DNA of 13,572 bases from CAZKTO01 sp964555685 (GTDB lineage Bacteria; Chloroflexota; Dehalococcoidia; SHYB01). The position numbers were made by a program, and so were the translations under genes. Below, piece after piece: positions 1 through 6,308 of this stretch. The stretch covers positions 1 to 13,572 of the forward strand of contig CAZKTO010000074.1 in NCBI GenBank assembly GCA_964555685.1, written 5' to 3'. The number at the start of each line of letters is the position of its first letter. The first letter of the stretch is position 1. The notes under the pieces were generated by a model, which had not been told where the DNA came from, did not search any database, and saw nothing but the letters and a program-made list of their open reading frames with translations.

Positions 1-48
1 GGCGGGGGGGGGGGCCCCACCCCCCCCCCTAACCCTAACCCCCCCCCC
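1..48. other. Low-complexity G-run/C-run at window edge
   Basis: A run of about 11 G is followed by C-rich sequence containing two TAACCC units and then another run of C. No coding or regulatory signal can be read here. Such homopolymer sequence at a contig edge is often an assembly or polymerase artefact, although a real repeat edge cannot be excluded. Confidence 0.5.
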
Positions 49-81
49 GCGTAGGCGCGGGTTTCAAACCCGCCCCTGCGC
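49..81. repeat. GC-rich inverted repeat (GCGGGTTT/AAACCCGC)
   Basis: Two 16-base arms, 49-64 and 66-81, pair around C65. There is one C-C mismatch (56/74) and one T-G wobble (52/78). The core is GCGGGTTT facing AAACCCGC. From memory, similar AGGGGCGGGTTTGAAACCCGCCCCT-type palindromes are dispersed in many environmental genomes, so this is probably one member of such a family; I could not check that. It ends about 40 bp upstream of the dapF -10 box, so it may also end the transcript of a gene lying before the window. Confidence 0.6.
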
Positions 82-118
82 TGCCCCCTTCCGGACGAGC
101 CGGCAGAGGTCGCTCCAG

Positions 119-124
119 TATAAT
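119..124 (+). promoter_or_regulatory. Putative -10 box of the dapF-dapL-hflX promoter
   Basis: This is a perfect TATAAT hexamer, 25 bp before the dapF ATG. Nothing at the 17-bp spacing upstream resembles TTGACA, so promoter strength would rest mainly on the -10 element. A start of transcription near 131 would leave a leader of about 18 nt with the AGGAGG ribosome site. Confidence 0.5.
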
Positions 125-148
125 AGCTGTGCCCCAGGAGGCCTCCGG

Positions 149-991
149 ATGCACTTCGTCAAGATGCAGGGCGCGGGGAACGACTTCATCGTCCTGGACG
201 CTCGGAAAGGCGACCGCGACTGGCCGAAGCTCGCCCGTGCCATGTGCGACCGCCACTTCGGCGTCGGCGGCGACGGCATCCTCCTCGTCGCCCCCTCCCA
301 GAAGGCCGATTTCAAGATGCGCATCATCAATCAAGACGGCTCCGAGGCCGAGATGAGCGGCAACGGCATGCGCTGTTTTGTGAAGTACGTCATCGATGAA
401 GGGTTGGCGCAGGCCAAAGACGGCGAGCTGCGAATCGAGACGCTGGCAGGAATCCTGCACGTCAAAGCCATGCTGGCGGGCGGCAAGGTCGCACGCGTGC
501 GGGTCGCGATGGGCAAGCCGAGGTTGCAGCCAACGGAAATCCCTGTGAGCGCGCCGGGCCAAGGCCCCATCCTCGACTACCATCTCCACGTTGATGGCCA
601 AGAACTGAAGGTCAGCTGCGTCTCCATGGGCAACCCCCACGCCGTCGCATTCCTCAGTGATCCCGTCGACCAATGGCCGCTCGAAACCCTGGGGCCCCAG
701 GTCGAGCGGCATCCATTCTTCCCGCGCCGCGTCAACTTCGAGATCGTGAACGTTATTGACCGCGGTCATTTGAAGTCGCGGGTGTGGGAGCGCGGCGCGG
801 GCATCACGCTCGCCTGCGGCACCGGCGCTTGCGCGACTGCTGTGGCAGCCCGGCTCAAGGGACTTATCGATGACTCGGTCGAGATCGCGGAGCCCGGCGG
901 AGTCGTGAAGGTGGAGTGGGACGGCCAGGGCGAGGTCTTCCTCGAGGGCCCGGCAGCGCTGACCTTCCGCGGCGAGTGGCCAGGGGCGTAG
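149..991 (+). CDS. dapF: Diaminopimelate epimerase
   Basis: This 280-residue protein interconverts LL- and meso-diaminopimelate in the cytoplasm, the step that supplies lysine and peptidoglycan precursors. It opens with the family signature MHFVKMQGAGNDF. The two catalytic cysteines of this cofactor-free epimerase are visible: Cys76 in SGNGMRC and Cys223 in ACGTGACA. GGDG at residues 40-43 and MGNPH in the second domain are also typical. Length matches the family norm of about 275-285. The ATG at 149 has AGGAGG at 136-141 with a 7-nt spacer. The next gene follows after 37 bp and also belongs to diaminopimelate synthesis, which supports both calls and suggests co-transcription. Confidence 0.97.
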   Translation: MHFVKMQGAGNDFIVLDARKGDRDWPKLARAMCDRHFGVGGDGILLVAPSQKADFKMRIINQDGSEAEMSGNGMRCFVKYVIDEGLAQAKDGELRIETLAGILHVKAMLAGGKVARVRVAMGKPRLQPTEIPVSAPGQGPILDYHLHVDGQELKVSCVSMGNPHAVAFLSDPVDQWPLETLGPQVERHPFFPRRVNFEIVNVIDRGHLKSRVWERGAGITLACGTGACATAVAARLKGLIDDSVEIAEPGGVVKVEWDGQGEVFLEGPAALTFRGEWPGA

Positions 992-1028
992 GGCCCGCTG
1001 ACCCGCGTTCCGCCCAGGAGAACCTCGG

Positions 1029-2240
1029 ATGCGATTGGCCAAACGAATCGAGCAGCTCCCGCCCTACCTCTTCGTCGAGATCTCCAAGAAGGTCGCCGCG
1101 AAGCGCGCCCAGGGCATCGACGTCGTCACCTTCGGCATCGGCGATCCGGACATGCCGACGCCCAAGCACATCCTGGACGCCCTCTCGAAGGCGGCCCAGG
1201 ACCCGGCCAATCACCGCTACCCGGAGTCGGAGGGGCTGCCGCAGTTCCGGAAGGCCATCGCCGGCTGGTATAAGTCGCGCTTCGGCGTCACGTTGGACCC
1301 GGACACGGAGGTCCTGCCGCTCATCGGCGCCAAGGAGGGCATCGGCCACGCGGCCCTGTGCTTCATCGACCCCGGCGATACGGCCCTCGTCCCGGACCCC
1401 GGCTACCCGGTCTACCACATCGGGACGATGTTCGCAGGCGGGATCACCCACTGGATGCCGCTGAACGAGGAGAACGGCTGGCTGCCCGATCTCGACGCCA
1501 TCCCCGCCGAGGTCGCGCGCAAGGCCAAGGTTCTCTGGATCAACTACCCCAACAACCCCACCGGCGCCGTGGCTGACGTCCGGTTCTTCGAAACGGTCGT
1601 CGCCTTCGCCAAGAGGAACGACATCGCCGTGCTCCACGACGGCCCGTACACGGAGATCGCCTACGACGGCTTCCGCGCGCCCAGCTTCCTGGAGGCGCGG
1701 GGCGCTATCGACGTGGGCATGGAGTTCCACTCGCTCTCCAAGAGCTACAATATGACCGGCTGGCGCGTGGGGATGGCCGTGGGGAACGCCAAGCTCATCA
1801 ACGCCCTCATGCGGGTCAAGTCGAACCTGGACTCGGGGATCCCGCAGGCGATCCAGCACGCGGCCATCGCCGCCCTCACGGGACCGCAGGACTGCATCAA
1901 GGAGAACGTCCGGGCCTACCAGCGCCGGCGGGACAAGCTGGTGGCGGCCTTGACCAAGCTGGGCCTGCGCGTCCTCTCGCCCAAGGCCAGCCTCTACCTC
2001 TGGGCCCGGGTGCCCGAGGGCTACACCTCGGCCAGCTTCGCCGCCCAGCTCATCGACGAGGCGGCCGTGGTGGTGACGCCGGGCAGCGGCTATGGCAAGT
2101 GCGGCGAGGGCTACGTCCGTCTCTCCCTCACCCTCCCGGACGAGCAGCTCGACAAGGGCGTTCAGCGCCTTGCCGCCCTCAACCTCAAGGGCCCCGACGC
2201 GTCGGGGCGCCGCGGGGAGGAGCCATCGCCAAGAGCCTGA
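1029..2240 (+). CDS. dapL: LL-diaminopimelate aminotransferase (class I/II, PLP)
   Basis: This 403-residue fold-type I aminotransferase probably converts tetrahydrodipicolinate directly to LL-diaminopimelate with glutamate as donor, feeding DapF. Visible family features are the N-terminal RIEQLPPYLF, the HRYPESEGLPQFRKAIAGWY segment, the GAKEGIGH substrate loop, the NYPNNPTGA motif, and the cofactor lysine K238 in SLSKSYNMTGWRVG. AGGAG at 1016-1020 lies 8 nt before the ATG. DapL enzymes resemble other aspartate-family aminotransferases, so adjacency to dapF is an important part of the argument; a broad-specificity aminotransferase is the main alternative. The C-terminal tail (about 15 residues after LAALN) is Arg/Gly/Pro-rich and overlaps the ribosome site and start region of hflX. 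Confidence 0.85.
   Translation: MRLAKRIEQLPPYLFVEISKKVAAKRAQGIDVVTFGIGDPDMPTPKHILDALSKAAQDPANHRYPESEGLPQFRKAIAGWYKSRFGVTLDPDTEVLPLIGAKEGIGHAALCFIDPGDTALVPDPGYPVYHIGTMFAGGITHWMPLNEENGWLPDLDAIPAEVARKAKVLWINYPNNPTGAVADVRFFETVVAFAKRNDIAVLHDGPYTEIAYDGFRAPSFLEARGAIDVGMEFHSLSKSYNMTGWRVGMAVGNAKLINALMRVKSNLDSGIPQAIQHAAIAALTGPQDCIKENVRAYQRRRDKLVAALTKLGLRVLSPKASLYLWARVPEGYTSASFAAQLIDEAAVVVTPGSGYGKCGEGYVRLSLTLPDEQLDKGVQRLAALNLKGPDASGRRGEEPSPRA
2216..2222 (+). promoter_or_regulatory. Ribosome binding site of hflX, inside the dapL 3' end
   Basis: GGAGGAG lies in the last codons of dapL. It sits correctly for a start near 2225 but too far from the next in-frame GTG (2309). It therefore marks the translation start of hflX even though no ATG/GTG/TTG is present there. 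Confidence 0.6.
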
Positions 2241-3403
2241 CCGCAACCAAGACGCCCACCGAGCGGGCCATTCTGGCGGGCGCCGCGCTGAAGGGCAGCG
2301 CCGGCACCGTGTCCCTGGAGGACTCCCTGGCCGAGCTGGGCGAGCTGGCCCGGACCGCCGGAGCCCAGGTGGTGGGCTCGGTGCGCCAGCAGCTCGACCG
2401 CCCTTCGCGGGCCTACCTGGGCAGGGGCAAGCTGGGCGAGCTGGGCGAGTTGGTGCGCCGGCTCCAGGCGGACGTGGTGATGCTCGATGACGAGCTGACG
2501 CCCTCCCAGCAGCGCATCGTCGAGGACGCCGTACGGGTCAAGGTCATCGACCGCACCGCCCTCATCCTCGATATCTTCGCCGGGCGGGCCCAGACCCGGG
2601 AGGGGCGCCTCCAGGTCGAGCTGGCCCAGCACGAGTATCTCCTCCCGCGCCTGGCGGGCCAGTGGTCGCACCTGGAGCGTCTGGGCGGCGGCATCGGCAC
2701 CCGGGGCCCCGGCGAGACACAGATCGAGACGGACCGCCGCCTCATCCGGCGCCGCATCCAGCGCCTGCGGGAGCAGCTGGAGGACGTGCGGCGGCACCGG
2801 GCCGGCTATCGCGAGCGGCGCAAGGTCCAGGGCATCCCGGTCCTCTCCCTGGTGGGCTACACCAACGCCGGCAAGAGCACGCTGTTCAACGCCCTGGGGC
2901 GGGCCGAGACCTTCGTCGAGGACAGGCCCTTCGCCACCCTGGACCCGGTGACGCGCCGGTGCCGCTTCCCATCCGGGCGGGCCTTCCTGCTCACCGATAC
3001 GGTCGGCTTCATCCACAAGCTGCCCACGGGGCTCGTCGCCGCCTTCCGTGCAACCCTCGAAGAGATGGCCGATGCGAACGTCCTGGTCCACGTCGTCGAC
3101 CTCTCCCACCCCAACGCGGCGCACCAGGCGCAGGTGGTGACGGAGACGCTGCGGGATATGGGGCTGGCGGGCAAGCCCGCCGTGCTGGCGCTGAACAAGA
3201 TCGACCGGCTGGCCCCCCAGGCCCGCTCCGAGGAGGAGGCGCGCTCGGCGGTGACCTCTGCCGAAGCGCGAGCGGGCCCGCCCGAGCAGCCGGCCGTCCT
3301 GATCTCGGCAGCCAAGGGATGGGGCCTGGACCGGCTCCTGGCGCTGTGCGAGCGGACGCTCGAGCGATCGCTGCTTCCTGCGGGCGTGCACGAGGTGGGG
3401 TAA
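2225..3403 (+). CDS. hflX: Ribosome-associated GTPase HflX
   Basis: HflX binds the large ribosomal subunit and splits stalled or stress-inactivated ribosomes using GTP. Numbering from 2225, the protein has about 392 residues. The N-terminal HflX domain carries LGRGKLGEL, DDELTPSQQ and the glycine-rich GTRGPGETQIE loop, followed by a basic helical linker. The G domain shows G1 GYTNAGKST (211-219), G3 DTVGF (from D258), G4 NKID (from N324) and G5 SAAKG. The start is odd: the open frame runs back to GTG 2099, but that would overlap dapL by 142 bp. The ribosome site at 2216-2222 points to ATC 2225 (reading xAKSLTATK) or CTG 2237, which overlaps the dapL stop. GTG 2309 would remove the ERAILAGA strand that normally begins the family. 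The overlap suggests translational coupling with dapL. Confidence 0.93.
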   Translation: MAKSLTATKTPTERAILAGAALKGSAGTVSLEDSLAELGELARTAGAQVVGSVRQQLDRPSRAYLGRGKLGELGELVRRLQADVVMLDDELTPSQQRIVEDAVRVKVIDRTALILDIFAGRAQTREGRLQVELAQHEYLLPRLAGQWSHLERLGGGIGTRGPGETQIETDRRLIRRRIQRLREQLEDVRRHRAGYRERRKVQGIPVLSLVGYTNAGKSTLFNALGRAETFVEDRPFATLDPVTRRCRFPSGRAFLLTDTVGFIHKLPTGLVAAFRATLEEMADANVLVHVVDLSHPNAAHQAQVVTETLRDMGLAGKPAVLALNKIDRLAPQARSEEEARSAVTSAEARAGPPEQPAVLISAAKGWGLDRLLALCERTLERSLLPAGVHEVG

Positions 3404-3414
3404 TACAAGAGGGA

Positions 3415-3546
3415 CTCGTGTCCCGTCCCTGAAGTTCGCGGCGATACTGCAAGGGGGATTGGTAAGGGGGCACAGCCCCCTTACCCGGGGGTCATGGGGG
3501 TGTCCCCAAGAAGAAAACGTTTGAGGGTGGGCGGGTGGGACACGAG
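3415..3546. repeat. R2: nested inverted-repeat element downstream of hflX
   Basis: Outer arms CTCGTGTCCC (3415-3424) and GGGACACGAG (3537-3546) are exact inverse complements about 110 bp apart. They enclose a perfect 11-bp hairpin: GGTAAGGGGGC at 3461-3471, loop ACA, GCCCCCTTACC at 3475-3485. A second G/C run follows at about 3487-3507. No reading frame is apparent. The structure resembles a MITE-like or REP-like element and could also end hflX transcription, although no T-tract follows the hairpin. Only one copy is in the window, so mobility is inference. Confidence 0.55.
3461..3485 (+). terminator. Strong stem-loop 58 bp after hflX, possible terminator
   Basis: Eleven consecutive base pairs, nine of them with the GGGGGC/GCCCCC core and adjacent TAA/TTA steps, close on the three-base loop ACA. 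A CCCGGGGG run follows rather than Ts, so it does not match a classical intrinsic terminator. It could act with Rho, or protect the 3' end of the dapF-dapL-hflX transcript. Confidence 0.35.
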
Positions 3547-3570
3547 CGCACCGCCAAGCCTACAGATGAA

Positions 3571-3752
3571 TGCATAAGTTCCTAAACGACCTGGCGCTGG
3601 ACCTCTCCCTCCTGTCCCCCTCGAAGGACTCGGGGCAAGCTCTCTCCTGAAGGGAGAGGGACGATACCCCCTTCCTCTTTAGGGAAGGGGGCCAGGGGGT
3701 TAGGTCCGAGGCTCCCCCCGGCACCCTGGTTTAGATCTCAGTGCTCGGCTCT
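3571..3752 (-). repeat. R1 repeat copy A (182 bp)
   Basis: Read on the minus strand this segment matches 12337-12498 and 13459-13572. It starts with AGAGCCGAGCA, contains GCCCCCTTCCCTAAAGAGG and ends near GTTTAGGAACTTATGCA. Inner inverted ends are CTAAAC (3582-3587) and GTTTAG (3729-3734). Two internal hairpins are visible: CCCCCTTCC/GGAAGGGGG (3667-3675, 3683-3691, 7-base loop) and CTCTCC/GGAGAG (3642-3647, 3653-3658). Compared with copy B it carries roughly 24 extra bases beside the second hairpin (about 3620-3643). No coding potential is seen. It belongs to an uncharacterised dispersed non-coding family. Confidence 0.85.
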
Positions 3753-3882
3753 TTCGTGCAGCTGTCCATGCCGGGCTCAGGAATTTGAGGAGACGCCTTT
3801 CGCGCAGGCGATAGGTTCCCAGGACAACGGTACGTCCCCGCCTCTCCCGAAAGCGACGGCGACGCGGGTTTGCGCCTTTCGG

Positions 3883-3888
3883 TATACT
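3883..3888 (+). promoter_or_regulatory. Putative -10 box of the response regulator gene
   Basis: TATACT lies 65 bp before the ATG at 3954 in the context GGTATACTGGGC. No convincing -35 hexamer is seen at normal spacing. The string TATACTGGG recurs at the crotonase promoter on the other strand. The rest of the gap (3753-3882) shows no other clear signal. Confidence 0.35.
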
Positions 3889-3953
3889 GGGCAGAAGGGC
3901 AGATCCAGGCCGCCCGGTCCGCCGGAGGCGAGCGCCCTGCCAGGAGCGAAGGT

Positions 3954-4664
3954 ATGACCACCACCCGCGGGCGCGATGCCATCGCGCCGCCGGTCAAGGT
4001 GATGATCGTGGAGGACGAGGGGCTCTACCGGGACCTGCTCCGCGTCTCCCTCACCAGCCGCCATGGCCTCGACGTGGTGGCGGCCGTGGGCGACGGCGCC
4101 ACCGCCATCCGCACGGCCCGCGAGATCAAGCCCGACGTGATCATCATGGACATCGAGCTTGGGAGCGAGCCCAACGGGATCGAAGCGGGCCTGACCATCA
4201 AGAAAGAGAACGCACGGGTCGGGATCGTCGTCCTATCGCTCTACGCGGACAAGGAGTACCTGAGCCTGGTGCCCATGGAGCACGCCGGGGGCTGGTCGTA
4301 CCTCATGAAGCAGAGCACGGCGGACCTGGACGCCCTGACCCGCGCCATCGAGGGGTCGGCCAAGGGGTTGCTGGTGCTCGACCCCGCGCTCGTGCTCGGG
4401 CTCCGGCCGCGGCCCAAGACCCGCCTGGAGGGCCTCACGGCGCGGCAGCGGGAGGTCCTGGAACTCATTGCCCAGGGCTATAGCAACGCCGGCGTGGCGG
4501 AGCGCCTGCACCTGGGCGTCAAGTCCGTCGAAAACTACATCAACACTATCTATCAGCAGCTGGGGATCGGCCAGAACGAGCCCATCCACGCAAGGGTCAA
4601 GGCGGTGCTGATCTACCTGCAGGAGTCGCGCTCGAGGCCGGCGGCTCCTCGCCCCTCGGCGTGA
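3954..4664 (+). CDS. NarL/FixJ-type response regulator
   Basis: This 236-residue two-domain transcription factor is controlled by phosphorylation. The receiver domain (about 14-130) has acidic residues E20/D21, phospho-acceptor D66 in IIMDIEL, and K119 near its end (YLMKQ). The C-terminal LuxR-type helix-turn-helix (about 165-215) reads LTARQREVLELIAQGYSN followed by GVKSVENYINTIYQQL. The ATG at 3954 is preceded by AGGAG (3942-3946, 7-nt spacer); the frame stays open to 3870 without a comparable ribosome site. No histidine kinase lies nearby, so the partner is unknown. The receiver keeps all key residues and is probably phosphorylated normally. It may control the adjacent SDR or the opposite-strand acyl-CoA operon, but only position supports that. 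Confidence 0.92.
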   Translation: MTTTRGRDAIAPPVKVMIVEDEGLYRDLLRVSLTSRHGLDVVAAVGDGATAIRTAREIKPDVIIMDIELGSEPNGIEAGLTIKKENARVGIVVLSLYADKEYLSLVPMEHAGGWSYLMKQSTADLDALTRAIEGSAKGLLVLDPALVLGLRPRPKTRLEGLTARQREVLELIAQGYSNAGVAERLHLGVKSVENYINTIYQQLGIGQNEPIHARVKAVLIYLQESRSRPAAPRPSA

Positions 4665-4696
4665 CCTGCCGAGACCGGGTGGCACGCGGCCGTCCC

Positions 4697-4713
4697 GCCC
4701 GCCCACGGCGGGC
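4697..4713 (+). terminator. Small GC hairpin after the response regulator
   Basis: GCCCGCC and GGCGGGC form a perfect 7-bp stem with loop CAC, 33 bp after the response-regulator stop and 44 bp before the SDR start. No T-run follows. It may be a weak or Rho-assisted terminator, or chance pairing in GC-rich sequence. Confidence 0.25.
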
Positions 4714-4756
4714 CATGTCCCAGCGGGCGGCTGGGGCGGCGAAGATGGAGGCGCGC

Positions 4757-5536
4757 ATGAGGCTCGAAGGAAAGGTCGCCGTCGTCACCGGCGCGGGCTC
4801 CGGCCAGGGCCGGGCCGTGGCGGTCCTCTTCGCCCGAGAAGGGGCCCGGGTGACGGTGGCCGACATCAACGAGGAGGGCGGCGCCAAGACCGCCGACATC
4901 ATCGCGTCGGCCGGGGGACAGGCGAAGTTCGTCCCGTGCGACGTCTCCAAGCTCGACCAGGTCAAGGGTCTCATCCGGCAGACCGTAGATATGTTCGGCC
5001 GGCTGGATATCCTCTATAACAACGCGGCGCGCAACCGGCCCGATACGCCCGTCCCCGAGAGGGTTGCGGAGATGCCCGAGGAGCACTGGCTCGGCACCAT
5101 CGAGACGAACCTGACGGGCTACTACTACACCGCCAAGTACGCCATCCCCCACATGCTCAAGCAGGGCGGCGGCGCCATCATCAACGTGGCATCCACCCTG
5201 GGCCTCTCGGCCTCCGAGAACCAGGCGGCCTACGTCTCATCCAAGCACGGGGTCATCGGCCTGACCAAGGCCATGGCGCTGGACTACGGCCCCAAGGGGA
5301 TCCGGGTCAACGCCATCTGCCCGGGACCTATCGACACGCCGCGCCTCGCCAAGCATCAGCGCGTCTACATGGGCGACAACTGGCGTGGCCGCATCGGCGC
5401 CGGCGTGCCGCTGCGGCGCATCGGCCAGCCGGAGGAGATCGCGACGGTGGCCCTCTTCCTCGCCTCGGACGAGTCGTCCTACATCACCGGGGCCTCGATC
5501 CCCGTCGATGGCGGCGGCAGCGGGCGGCGGCTCTAG
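4757..5536 (+). CDS. SDR-family NAD(P)-dependent oxidoreductase
   Basis: This 259-residue classical short-chain dehydrogenase interconverts an alcohol or hydroxyacyl group and a ketone with NAD(P). The cofactor motif TGAGSGQG is at 11-18. VADIN after the second strand places an Asp that usually favours NAD over NADP. NNAARN follows strand four. The catalytic set is S146, Y159 and K163 (YVSSK), and PGPIDTPR follows the active site. The C-terminus is typical (ITGASIPVDGGGS). The ATG at 4757 has GGAG six bases upstream; ATG 4745 in the same frame is also possible, and the open frame extends to GTG 4661 without support. The substrate is not evident. Its stop TAG shares the CTAG at 5533-5536 with the stop of the opposite-strand SDR. 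Confidence 0.93.
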   Translation: MRLEGKVAVVTGAGSGQGRAVAVLFAREGARVTVADINEEGGAKTADIIASAGGQAKFVPCDVSKLDQVKGLIRQTVDMFGRLDILYNNAARNRPDTPVPERVAEMPEEHWLGTIETNLTGYYYTAKYAIPHMLKQGGGAIINVASTLGLSASENQAAYVSSKHGVIGLTKAMALDYGPKGIRVNAICPGPIDTPRLAKHQRVYMGDNWRGRIGAGVPLRRIGQPEEIATVALFLASDESSYITGASIPVDGGGSGRRL

Positions 5537-6273
5537 CCCTCCTTGAACTCCGTCCGCCGGACCACCTGGCCTGTCATGGTCGCGGCCGTCTGCCGCGCCA
5601 GGTAGAGCGCCACCGGCCCCACCTCCATCGGCTCGACCCAGTTGGACCAGTCGGCCCGCTCGCCGCGCGTGAAGAGGGCGCCCTCCGTCTTCACCGGGCC
5701 GGGGTCCAGGCAGTTCACCGCGATGTTGTACTGCTTGACCTCGGCGGCGAGCCCGAAGCAGTACCGCTCCAGCGCCGCCTTCGTCGCGCCGTAGGCGTTG
5801 CCGCCCTTGCCCCAGCGCACCGCTCCCATGGACGTGAGCTGGACGATGTTGCCCGAGCGCCGCTCGATCATCCCCGGCAGGACGGCCTTGGAGAGAAGAA
5901 AGGCGCCGTGCACATTGACGCGGAAGATCAACTCCCAGCGCTTGAACGGCGTCTCCGTGAGCAGGTTGTACAGGATCACGGCGGCGCTATTGACCAGGAT
6001 GTCCACGGGCCCCAGCTCCGCCTGCACCCGCTGGACCATGGCCTCCACGTCGCCCTCGTCCACGATGTCGCACCGGACCGGGAGCGCCACGCCGCCGGCC
6101 GACCGAATCTCCGCCGCCGTCTCGCCGATGGTGCCGGGCAGCTTGCCCGCCGTCTCCGACCGCGCCACGACCGCTACCTTGGCGCCCTCCCGTGCGTAGA
6201 CCCTGGCGATGGCCTTGCCGATCCCCCGGCTGCTCCCCGCGACGATCGCTACCTTGCCTTCCAGTGTGCCCAC
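5533..6273 (-). CDS. SDR-family oxidoreductase, last gene of the acyl-CoA operon
   Basis: This 246-residue classical SDR starts at GTG 6271-6273, preceded by AGGAG (complement of 6280-6284) at 6 nt. The cofactor loop reads AGSSRGIG (12-19), with Ala where TGxxxGxG usually has Thr. NSAA replaces the common NNAG. N120, S148, Y161 and K165 (YGATK) complete the active-site tetrad. The end (TGQVVRRTEFKEG) lacks the usual VDGG tail, so quaternary contacts may differ. It follows the CoA-transferase gene by 35 nt on the same strand, suggesting it oxidises or reduces a CoA-bound hydroxy or keto intermediate. It is only a distant relative of the plus-strand SDR next door, so the pair is not a simple duplication. 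The frame continues far upstream, but that part is the antisense shadow of the CoA-transferase. Confidence 0.92.
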   Translation of the reverse strand: MGTLEGKVAIVAGSSRGIGKAIARVYAREGAKVAVVARSETAGKLPGTIGETAAEIRSAGGVALPVRCDIVDEGDVEAMVQRVQAELGPVDILVNSAAVILYNLLTETPFKRWELIFRVNVHGAFLLSKAVLPGMIERRSGNIVQLTSMGAVRWGKGGNAYGATKAALERYCFGLAAEVKQYNIAVNCLDPGPVKTEGALFTRGERADWSNWVEPMEVGPVALYLARQTAATMTGQVVRRTEFKEG

Positions 6274-6308
6274 GAGAGGCTCCTTTCTCCGAGCAACTGC
6301 CCTCTTGC

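Noticed and set aside
20..48. TAACCC units resembling telomere repeats
   Set aside because: Only two units lie within a C-run at a contig edge, and the neighbours are clearly bacterial.
35..1042. Minus-strand frame across dapF containing a GLKPAPTRGGG end
   Set aside because: That peptide is the translation of the palindromic repeat at 49-81 and the rest is antisense to dapF.
864..2246. 460-residue open frame antisense to dapL, and similar long frames opposite hflX, the CoA-transferases and the LLM gene
   Set aside because: They mirror the coding genes in very GC-rich DNA, have low-complexity Arg/Gly/Pro/Ala-rich translations and show no family motif.
3404..3953. CRISPR array or small RNA gene in the hflX to response-regulator gap
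   Set aside because: No regularly spaced direct repeats are present. The structure is explained by R2 and R1 inverted repeats, and no promoter-terminator pair for a small RNA can be supported.
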